Positions 45,801 through 50,415 of a DNA stretch of 50,415 bases are shown here, piece by piece. The first letter of the stretch is position 1; each line of letters opens with the position of its first letter. Below the pieces are notes generated by a model. It worked only from the letters and a program-made list of their open reading frames with translations. It ran no database searches and was not told where the DNA came from. A program made the position numbers and the translations under genes. Source of the stretch: a virus; IMG/VR virus record IMGVR_UViG_3300046515_000274, positions 1 through 50,415 of that record; one strand, given 5' to 3'.

Positions 45801-47617
45801 CTGCTGCGGCAGCGGCCAACGCCCTGGCGGTTGCTCAAACCAAGGCAGATGCCTCGGCGTTGCAGGCGCTCAGCACCACGGTGACGAACCAGGGCAACAC
45901 CTTGTCGAGTCAGGGCAGCAGCATCACCAACCTGACCAACGGCCTGCAAACCACGAATGGCAACGTCAGCACCGCCCAACAGGCGGCACAGGCGGCTGCT
46001 GACCTGGCGGGCAGTAAGGGCAAGGTGCTGTACCAGACGGCCACGCCGGTGGTTGCTGACCGGCAGGCCGAGAATCTGTGGATCGACACCGCAGGTAACG
46101 CCAACACACCAAAACGGTGGAATGGCAGCGCCTGGGTGGCGGTGACTGACAAGGTGGCCACGGACGCAGCGGCGGCAGCCCAGTCAGCGCTGACGCAACT
46201 GGCTTCCAAGGCTGATGCATCGGCGCTGCAGACACTACAGTCGACTGTCACCAACCAGGGCTCCACATTGAGCAGCCAGGGTACTGCTCTCACCGAGCTC
46301 AAGGCGTCAATCGCGCAACAGCCTGACAGCTTGCTGCTGCGTGGCAGCTTCGAGGACGGTGTGACGGAACCGTGGACGGCGGCCCCGACGATTGCTGGCG
46401 TGACTGCCCATGCCTCGGCGGGCAAGGCGATTTCGTTTACGGCGAACAGCTTCTGCGGCATCGGTGCCAACGTGCTGACCACTGGAGGTGAGCAGTTCGA
46501 CCTCTCTGCCGACATCTATCGGGGGTACATGACTGCCGGGCAGACCGGCAACTTCCAGATGCAGTTCTTCGACAAGGCGGGGGCGTCTATCGGGTACTAC
46601 AACGCCTTCACGTTCTCGGCCGGTGGCGGTTTCCAGAGCTTTTCTGGTCGCATTACCGCCCCGGTCACCGCGGTATCAGCGCGTTTCCTGACTCGGATTC
46701 AGCCAGCTGACGGTACGGGCCGGGCACTCTGGTGCAACATGGTGGCCCGCAGAGTAACGGCTGCCGACGCTGCCAACGCAAGTGCGATCAGCAGCCTCAG
46801 CAGCACCGTTACTCAGCAGGGCACGGCGTTGACCAGCCAGGGGCAATCTCTGCTCAGCCTGACCAACCGGGTTACCGATGCCGAAGGCGTGAATAGCGCC
46901 CAGGCCTCGGCCATCAGCCAGATGGATACCACGGTGAAGCAGCAGGGTACGGCGCTCACCGCGCAAGCTACCCGCCTGGACGGGCTGTATGTCCAGGTAA
47001 ATCCCGAGCTTGAGGGCGATGCTTCCGGCCTAGCTGGCGCAACGGGCAGCTTGGTCGGTGTCTGGACAGAGCAGTCCGCTCGCGTTGAGGGTGATATCGC
47101 TCAGGGCAGGCGCGTTGATACGGTGCAGGCCCAGGTAGGCCAAACCAATGCGTCAGTGCAGCAGGTCAGTGAGGTTCTTGCAGGGGTTGACGGCAAGGTG
47201 TCGGCTCAGACCACGCTGAAGGTCGAGACGAACCAGGACGGTCGCAGGGTCATCTCGGGCATCGCGATCGGCAGCAACGGGGAGGAGGGCGAGATCCTGC
47301 TGATGGCTCAGCGGCTGGCGATCATCGATGGCGTGAATGGTCAGACGATCCTGCCGTTCGTGGTGCAGAACGGGCAGGTGTTCATCAATCAGGCGGTGAT
47401 CAACAAGGCATTCATCCAGGAGATTGTCGCCGGGATGAGCATTCGCTCTTCGGCATTGAACGCCCAAGGGTTGCCGCTACTGGAGATCAACTTCGCCGCC
47501 GGGACGTTCACGCTGCGCGGCCAGGATGCAGCTGGTTCAACGCTGCTGAATAACGGCGGTTTGTATGTGTATGACGTGAACGGGATCGAGCGTGTAGCAG
47601 TGGGGAGGTTGACCTGA
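39830..47617 (+). CDS. Central tail tip/receptor-binding protein (J-like), 2595 aa
   Basis: More than twice the length of lambda J. Order: membrane-like start (IAVGAVIGFVQGGPLGALAG), J hub domains (~40-440; YVLSEGEIDALEEIFLGEEQ), fibronectin-like modules (~445-640), eight 11-residue coiled-coil repeats (684-771), a lectin-like module (~850-1000), three pairs of 122-residue repeats around NLWIDTTGNANTPKRW, two related lectin-like modules (1277-1430, 2163-2315), a different module (~1690-1860), and a DUF1983-type end (SGIAIGSNGEEGEILLMAQR). It is the host-range determinant by homology. The extra length comes from duplicated modules. Confidence 0.92.
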   Translation: MSSAVSKVAQIAVGAVIGFVQGGPLGALAGAALAFYVASQQDQLDTGSLRTGEPSSQTLRSSKAAARYVLGRVSTGGVLAWGQEQAGDQTDGEWLHMVYVLSEGEIDALEEIFLGEEQIQTYGEFASYELVTNPGQVNAFLKANSPDWRDTQIGRGLSFVRVSFRYSAEKYPSGIPDVRFVLRGRRDIYDPRTRTTGYSENTALHILWFLRNRCGVPDDEIVFPSFASSASVCDEMLANADGSSSARYRSGCVIGADESRTQVMQKLESACGGKLIRVGGRWMLQVGAYYGPYDFEITEDMVIGTVTGSTEPSNDSAINTVRGTFVDPAQAWAETDYPEVSVNEWVVADGGEAAETLSFSYVSNPYQAQRLANIELRRRRAGGTLSIPMNFMGYNCRPGRSVKVNLPSLNIIGEFIVTDWSMSADSGCSVSVAQNEPAIFDDAVGQPYNPIGFISLPTGGLGSPTGLTWSTEDNAEVVQGTLAWVAPYGVVTAYAITVRQGTAAVQAQQVPATTLKLPLSGLPSGNYTMSVAALGPLTRSGEASITVNIDGPPVPEACVVQATIDTITLYPSNPQHGLNGGTYEYFYSSNPQATQGEYLGQGLTLSHTGLAFATNYAYFIRAKNAYGVSAFLKVVASTSTDVKTMLDALKDKIEAGQLAPALRQEVSLISGPPTQAGSVAQRLAAEAAARGQAIAAEATARGQAIAAETTARTQAIAAEVVDRNKAIAVETQARTKAIGDEAAARAQGLLSEAQARGAAITSEAQARQSADDSLSQKIDTITASVGNNAAAIQAEATARANADSALGQSIATVAANTASNAAAIGNETTARTNADSALASQIATLRAESGGFDSTLNYGFASTTEGWSGTRCTLVVENGRLIVTNDGAGAYLNAPVVSIKGRDHDRIRCRITRRGGSGWTGQVSYATVGHGSSTAYNKIIPNPGLAVGQTMVLEWDMSQLTNGGSDWSDSTISRFYLWISGTAGDVFEIDWIAVGQIAPSASVASVVDERTARISGDEANASAVTALGSSLTTTNQNVTAAQQAAQDAATLAGGKGKVLVQATAPVASDRLPQNLWIDTTGNANTPKRWNGTAWVAVTDKVATDAAAAAQSALSQLAGKADASALQALSTTVSNQGNTLSSQGSSITELNNSLQTTNGNVATAQQAAQAAASLAGSKGKVLYQSAAPAVADRQAENLWIDTTGAANTPKRWNGSAWVAVTDKVATDAAAAAASALAQVANKADASALQALNSTVTSQGTTLTSQGAALTQLKASIGQQPDNLILRGSFEDGLVDPWSADPVITNISAHPSAGKGIAFFNNSFCGIGYSVLTTGGEQFDLSADIWPNYMTAGQTTRLQMQFADKAGNSLGYFTAFAVPASTTGFKTNTGRITAPAGAVSARFVTRTEPSDGTGRSLWCNIIARRVTAADTANADAVSNLTSTVTQQGATLTSQSQALTELNSNLVITTGNAAAAQQAADAANALAGGKGKVIIQAAAPATADRLPQNLWIDTTGNANTPKRWTGSAWAAVTDKAATDAAAAAAAALALAQTKADASALQTLSTTVSNQGSTLTSQGASITQLNNGLQTTNGNVTTAQQAAQAASDKAGAKGEVIYGTAAPTADKRLAQNLWIDTTGGANTPKRWTGSAWVAVTDKAATDAAAAAASALAQVATKAEASALQTLSNTVTSQGNTLTSQGNALTGLQASIGNLAGNGANLLDSDYSWLASTTLPVTGGALLTKTGVSVPEADSGFGYSLRADTDSLFSYIVMAPANNQASYNIRVEPGIYLVSMYVKGGTAGSMMANLYDGVTSRSVTLPYTTERTRITFPITIATSGKVGLLIYPNRHAAASASMVVDSIMVEKRVGESDVPSPFVAGPSARATGVLAAANQALDVRVTQTESGLSSASSSITSLGNSLAATNQNVTAAQQAAQSASNLAGSKGKVIVQAAAPDVADRLAQNLWIDTTGNANTPKRWSGSTWVAVSDKAATDAAAAAANALAVAQTKADASALQALSTTVTNQGNTLSSQGSSITNLTNGLQTTNGNVSTAQQAAQAAADLAGSKGKVLYQTATPVVADRQAENLWIDTAGNANTPKRWNGSAWVAVTDKVATDAAAAAQSALTQLASKADASALQTLQSTVTNQGSTLSSQGTALTELKASIAQQPDSLLLRGSFEDGVTEPWTAAPTIAGVTAHASAGKAISFTANSFCGIGANVLTTGGEQFDLSADIYRGYMTAGQTGNFQMQFFDKAGASIGYYNAFTFSAGGGFQSFSGRITAPVTAVSARFLTRIQPADGTGRALWCNMVARRVTAADAANASAISSLSSTVTQQGTALTSQGQSLLSLTNRVTDAEGVNSAQASAISQMDTTVKQQGTALTAQATRLDGLYVQVNPELEGDASGLAGATGSLVGVWTEQSARVEGDIAQGRRVDTVQAQVGQTNASVQQVSEVLAGVDGKVSAQTTLKVETNQDGRRVISGIAIGSNGEEGEILLMAQRLAIIDGVNGQTILPFVVQNGQVFINQAVINKAFIQEIVAGMSIRSSALNAQGLPLLEINFAAGTFTLRGQDAAGSTLLNNGGLYVYDVNGIERVAVGRLT
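41879..42142 (+). repeat. Eight 33-bp repeats encoding 11-residue coiled-coil units
   Basis: Residues 684-771 of the J-like protein: AAEAAARGQAI, AAEATARGQAI, AAETTARTQAI and five more diverged copies, ending TSEAQARQSAD. Eleven-residue periods form right-handed coiled coils, as in other phage tail stalks. Confidence 0.8.
42937..46240 (+). repeat. Six long repeats in three pairs within the J-like gene
   Basis: The codons for NLWIDT start at 43049, 43415, 44345, 44711, 45707 and 46073: exactly 366 bp (122 residues) within each pair, and 1296 and 1362 bp between pairs. Each unit carries GKV, a short strand, NLWIDTTGNANTPKRW, AWVAVTDK and an Ala-rich helix with KADASALQ. The lectin-like modules follow pairs 1 and 3 at the same distance (81 residues). 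Confidence 0.9.
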
Positions 47618-48666
47618 TGGCGACGATCTATGGGCTGCGGACCAAGGATGCGTCCGCAAGGATTACTCTCGATACCGGCACCACGCCGATCCGGTCGCTG
47701 AAAATGCTGCAGGTGACATGCAATGGCGGCTTCGAGCAAACCTTTTCGATTCCGGAGATCAAGAGTGATTCTTTCGTGGTGGTGGATCGGTTGGCACCAG
47801 TGACCGATCCCACCACCAACTGGTCACCCCAAGCCTGGTACTCAGCTGGCCAGCTAACCATTCGACGCGGCTTCAATGAGACCTGGCAGGTGCTGGTGCT
47901 ATCCAGTGGTGGTGCGCCATTCTCAGCGTCGGGTGAGTACGGCATTCGCTCGGTGACTAACAGCTTTCAATCACAGATTGATTCGGTCAACCGAGTCCTG
48001 AATGTGATGTACCAGGGGTCGTTTACTTTTCCTGCGTGGAGGGACGATCAACCGTACTTGAATGGGTTTAACTTCCCAACGCCGATCACGACCGTTGAGC
48101 GCCCCTTGGTATTCTTCAATGGTCCCGGGCATTTGCTGCTGCAGAATTTCTATGTGCAGGGAACGCCTGGAAATTGGACCGGGTGGCGAGTGGCGAAGTA
48201 CGCGCATCCTGATCTAGGCCCCGTGTGGATGGAGGCCATGAAGGTAGATTGGTTTGTAGCAAGTTACTCCGCAAGCCCTGTGCCTGCGGGCTCCTACGGC
48301 GCAACGGTGAGTGACTCAGCGAATGTGAGGATCTTCACGTCAACCAATAATGTCGTTCAGCTGAATAATCAGCCGGCAAGCAATTCCTTTGTTGTCGCTG
48401 GCACCCCGATTGTCAACGTGGGCTACTACGCCACAAGTTGCCAGATGCCTTGGACAAACAATGCGTCAGACTATTTTTTAGGCAATGCCTTATTGACACC
48501 GACCTATGTTCCTGGCGCAGGCACAGCTTGGCCCTGGCGAGCAACAATTGGAGGTTTCTCAAACGGTCGCCGGGATGTGCTGCAGGCATATACGGAAAAC
48601 AATGACGGCATCAATCCTGTTGATCCAAACGGTCGAACGCTCTTCGCAGCACGACCCAATCTTTAG
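47617..48666 (+). CDS. Tail-associated protein downstream of J
   Basis: 349 residues, rich in Asn, Ser, Thr and aromatics, as in beta-structured tail proteins (FEQTFSIPEIKSDSFVVVDR, NWTGWRVAKYAHPDLGPVWM, NVVQLNNQPASNSFVVAGTP). No family recognised. The last two thirds are AT-richer than J, suggesting a recently exchanged tail part. It overlaps the J stop by 1 bp and is probably a fibre or base-plate component. Confidence 0.7.
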   Translation: MATIYGLRTKDASARITLDTGTTPIRSLKMLQVTCNGGFEQTFSIPEIKSDSFVVVDRLAPVTDPTTNWSPQAWYSAGQLTIRRGFNETWQVLVLSSGGAPFSASGEYGIRSVTNSFQSQIDSVNRVLNVMYQGSFTFPAWRDDQPYLNGFNFPTPITTVERPLVFFNGPGHLLLQNFYVQGTPGNWTGWRVAKYAHPDLGPVWMEAMKVDWFVASYSASPVPAGSYGATVSDSANVRIFTSTNNVVQLNNQPASNSFVVAGTPIVNVGYYATSCQMPWTNNASDYFLGNALLTPTYVPGAGTAWPWRATIGGFSNGRRDVLQAYTENNDGINPVDPNGRTLFAARPNL

Positions 48667-48677
48667 CAAGGACTCAC

Positions 48678-49133
48678 ATGGCCAAACAAGCAATCAACCT
48701 CGGCACCGCGCCAACCGGCGCCGGTGGCGATGACCGCCGCAGTGCCTGGCTCAAAGCCAATGCGAATTTCGACGAGCTGTATCAGTTTGTCGATGGGTTT
48801 CAGAGTGGAGCGAATGCCAACGGCTCCTACGTCAAATATCCAGATGGCACGATGGTGGTCACAGGTTTCGTCACGCTTCCGACTCAAGCCCTGAGCATTG
48901 GCGTATCAAACACCAGGCCCTTTGCTGCGCCATTCGTTACGCCGCCTACCGTGGTGTATTCCTGTGATGGCGCCTCCGGTACCGGCGCGCAGAACGACGT
49001 CGGTTTGGTGAACATGAACGGTACGTACACAAACGTCACCGCCAGTCAGTTCACGCTCAACTCCTACTCCTATCGCAGTGCAACGGCCAATGCCACACGC
49101 TGGTCTTTCACCGCAACGGGGCGGTGGAAGTAA
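48678..49133 (+). CDS. Tail fibre-like protein
   Basis: 151 residues. The opening AINLGTAPTGAGGDDRRSAW followed by LKANANFDELYQFVDGFQ is a common N-terminal module of Pseudomonas tail fibres that links to the particle. The C-terminal half (SYVKYPDGTMVVTGFVTLPT, then the final RWSFTATGRWK) is a gp53-like C-terminal beta domain. It may bind the receptor or the J protein. Confidence 0.8.
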   Translation: MAKQAINLGTAPTGAGGDDRRSAWLKANANFDELYQFVDGFQSGANANGSYVKYPDGTMVVTGFVTLPTQALSIGVSNTRPFAAPFVTPPTVVYSCDGASGTGAQNDVGLVNMNGTYTNVTASQFTLNSYSYRSATANATRWSFTATGRWK

Positions 49134-49151
49134 CAACCCAAACCTCAATAC

Positions 49152-49175
49152 ACCTGCTTCGGCGGGTATTTTTTT
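49152..49175 (+). terminator. Rho-independent terminator
   Basis: 6-bp stem ACCTGC/GCGGGT (49152-49157, 49162-49167, one G-T pair) with TTCG loop and ATTTTTTT after it. Confidence 0.75.
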
Positions 49176-49190
49176 GCCTGGAGAAACCCC

Positions 49191-49421
49191 ATGCCTTACA
49201 TCGCCATCAACCTCAGCAACGCCTACGACGCTGAGAACAACACCCGCTTTGCCACTGCCGAGGAAGCCGACGCCCGCGCTCGTGCGATCCTGAACCAGTT
49301 CCCGACCGCGCAGGTGATCACAGCCCAGGTGCTGAAGGAGTACAGCGCCAAGGTGTCAATCACCGCGAAGGCGCCGGTAGAGCCCGAGACCGCACCGGCG
49401 CCTGAAGAACCTGCTGCCTAA
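49191..49421 (+). CDS. Small tail-region protein
   Basis: 76 residues: PYIAINLSNAYDAENNTRFA, EEADARARAILNQFPTAQVI, then a Pro/Glu/Ala-rich end. It looks like a short alpha/beta unit with a disordered tail. GGAG 8 bases before ATG. Between the fibre gene and the lysis genes, flanked by terminators; function unknown. Confidence 0.7.
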   Translation: MPYIAINLSNAYDAENNTRFATAEEADARARAILNQFPTAQVITAQVLKEYSAKVSITAKAPVEPETAPAPEEPAA

Positions 49422-49438
49422 ACCCTTGCAACCATCCC

Positions 49439-49464
49439 AAGCCCGCCTAGTGCGGGCTTTTTTT
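49439..49464 (+). terminator. Rho-independent terminator before the endolysin
   Basis: 8-bp stem AAGCCCGC/GCGGGCTT (49439-49446, 49452-49459), 5-base loop and a run of seven T. Confidence 0.85.
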
Positions 49465-49480
49465 GTGCCTGGAGAAACCT

Positions 49481-49927
49481 ATGACCACACCTCGCGGAGT
49501 CCGCAACAAGAACCCCGGCAACATCGATTACAACCCGCGCAACGCCTGGCAGGGGCAGCTCGGCCTGGAGGTGGGTGTAGCAAACCCGCGCTTCGCCCGA
49601 TTTGACCATCCCGAGAATGGCATCCGCGCCTTGGGCAAGCTGCTGATCAACTACCGCGGCAAGGACGGGATGCCGGGAGTAGGCGGGAAGGGGATCGACA
49701 CCGTGCTCGAAACCGTCAACCGTTGGGCACCGAGCAACGAGAACGACACCCAGACCTACGCCGCTGCCGTGTCCAAGCGCCTGGGCGTTCGCGTAACGGA
49801 CCCTATCGACATCAAAGACCCGGCCACACTGCGCGAGATGGTGCTAGGCATCATCATCCACGAGAACGGCGGTAACCCTTACCCGTCGATGATCATTGAT
49901 GAGGGTATTCGGCGGGCTCTGTCATGA
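49481..49927 (+). CDS. Endolysin-type peptidoglycan hydrolase
   Basis: 148 residues. PRGVRNKNPGNIDYNPRNAW is the hallmark opening of a phage lysozyme/transglycosylase-like family, followed by FARFDHPENGIRALGKLLIN and TDPIDIKDPATLREMVLGII. No signal peptide, so release would depend on the holin. Some relatives are annotated as structural proteins. GGAG 6 bases before ATG. Overlaps the spanin gene by 4 bp. Confidence 0.75.
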   Translation: MTTPRGVRNKNPGNIDYNPRNAWQGQLGLEVGVANPRFARFDHPENGIRALGKLLINYRGKDGMPGVGGKGIDTVLETVNRWAPSNENDTQTYAAAVSKRLGVRVTDPIDIKDPATLREMVLGIIIHENGGNPYPSMIIDEGIRRALS

Positions 49928-50415
49928 GTGCTTGGCCTGCTACGGCTGCCATTGTGCTTGTGCTTCTGGCGTCCCACTGGGGCGCGTACCAGCACGGCAT
50001 ATCGGTAGAGCGGGCGAAGGGCGCTCAGGTATCAGCGCAACGGGACAGTGGCGACCGCTTGGCCGCGGTAATCGGCGAACGATCCGCACGCCAGGAAGAA
50101 CACCGGAGCGCAGACGCGCAGCAAGAGGCGAGGGTAAAAGCGCATGAAGAAAGAACGATTGCTGATGCTGGCGCTGCTGGCGCCGATGCTGCTGGCCAGC
50201 GGCTGCGCGACGAAGGTGCCAAGCTCGCTGCCACCGTCAGTTGCCCCGGCACGGATACCGCCGCTATCGCCCGAGGCCAGGCAGCCACCCGCGCCGCCAT
50301 GGTGCTCTCCGACCTGTTCGCACGGGCTGATGCTCGAGCGGGAGAATTGGCGAAAGCTTATGACCGAGCCCAAATAGCTGGCCAGCAGTGCGAGCGAGAG
50401 CACGACTCGCTGTAA
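49924..50415 (+). CDS. Inner-membrane spanin (Rz-like, DUF2514)
   Basis: 163 residues with an N-terminal signal anchor (about 5-22, PATAAIVLVLLASHWGAYQH) and a long Ala/Arg/Glu coiled coil, then TVSCPGTDTAAIARGQAATR and a C-terminal helix. DUF2514 proteins take the Rz position in Pseudomonas phages. Together with the nested lipoprotein it would span the periplasm and disrupt the outer membrane. Its TAA is the last codon in the window. Confidence 0.82.
   Translation: MSAWPATAAIVLVLLASHWGAYQHGISVERAKGAQVSAQRDSGDRLAAVIGERSARQEEHRSADAQQEARVKAHEERTIADAGAAGADAAGQRLRDEGAKLAATVSCPGTDTAAIARGQAATRAAMVLSDLFARADARAGELAKAYDRAQIAGQQCEREHDSL
50144..50377 (+). CDS. Outer-membrane spanin lipoprotein (Rz1-like), nested in Rz
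   Basis: 77 residues wholly inside the Rz-like gene in another frame. Signal peptide and lipobox LLASGC (Cys21), then a Pro-rich body (PPSVAPARIPPLSPEARQPP) as in Rz1. GAGG stands about 10 bases before ATG. The nested layout is as in lambda Rz/Rz1. Confidence 0.82.
   Translation: MKKERLLMLALLAPMLLASGCATKVPSSLPPSVAPARIPPLSPEARQPPAPPWCSPTCSHGLMLERENWRKLMTEPK

Noticed and set aside
41879-46240. Regular repeats considered as a CRISPR array
   Set aside because: The repeats are in-frame coding units of 33 bp and 366 bp period; there are no short palindromic repeats with unique spacers and no cas genes.

Overview
The window is the left end of a Pseudomonas chromosome segment carrying a lambdoid, siphovirus-type prophage. 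One host gene, pbpG, ends the window on the left (1-939). From the tyrosine integrase (stop at 1058) to the spanin genes (stop at 50415), everything reads as one temperate phage with an HK97-like head and a lambda-like flexible tail. The host genus is inferred from the GC-rich coding style, the pbpG product, and phage families typical of Pseudomonas (DUF1654, DUF2514, DUF2303, the Xis/Int pair). The right attachment site is not in the window.

Layout. (1) 1058-15100: leftward early operon: int, xis, a DNA methyltransferase, a NinX-like gene, a PAPS-reductase-like gene, DUF2303, a LuxR-type HTH protein and a ParB-like protein, many joined by ATGA overlaps. Rightward, visibly more AT-rich genes are set between these leftward genes: 5049-5945, a three-part HNH endonuclease (6827-8023), a membrane coiled-coil protein (9057-9707) and a DUF3223/DCL protein (10475-11128). 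These look like acquired cargo. (2) 15100-18445: control region with a leftward early promoter, DUF1654, two cargo-like genes downstream of the cI-type repressor, cI itself, the rightward promoter and cro. Operators of form CAC-N5-GTG lie in the spacers of three promoters. (3) 18529-19284: a leftward two-gene cassette (30-residue peptide plus two-TM protein) wedged between cro and replication. (4) 19356-23558: rightward early genes: an O-like initiator containing iterons, a P-like protein, a YbcO-like nuclease, a second tyrosine recombinase, a zinc-ribbon protein and a candidate Q-like late regulator. A promoter and terminator (23555-23654) resemble a pR'/tR' arrangement. (5) 23667-50415: late genes: moron, holin, HNH, probable cos, terminase, portal, ClpP-like protease, capsid, connectors, tail tube, frameshifted tail chaperones, tape measure, tail tip, a 2595-residue receptor-binding J-like protein with modular repeats, accessory tail proteins, endolysin and nested Rz/Rz1 spanins.

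How it works together. The repressor would hold the left early promoter, the DUF1654 promoter and the cro promoter shut. On induction, O/P-like proteins would start replication at the iterons. The Q-like protein would let transcription pass the terminator at 23629 and express head, tail and lysis genes. The most striking points are: the HNH endonuclease with a predicted modified-base reader, sitting beside a C5-cytosine methyltransferase cut down to its first 31 codons; a run of long perfect inverted repeats in the leader of the ParB-like gene; the leftward peptide/two-TM cassette; and the duplicated modules of the J-like protein. All function calls are from sequence reading alone, without database searches.
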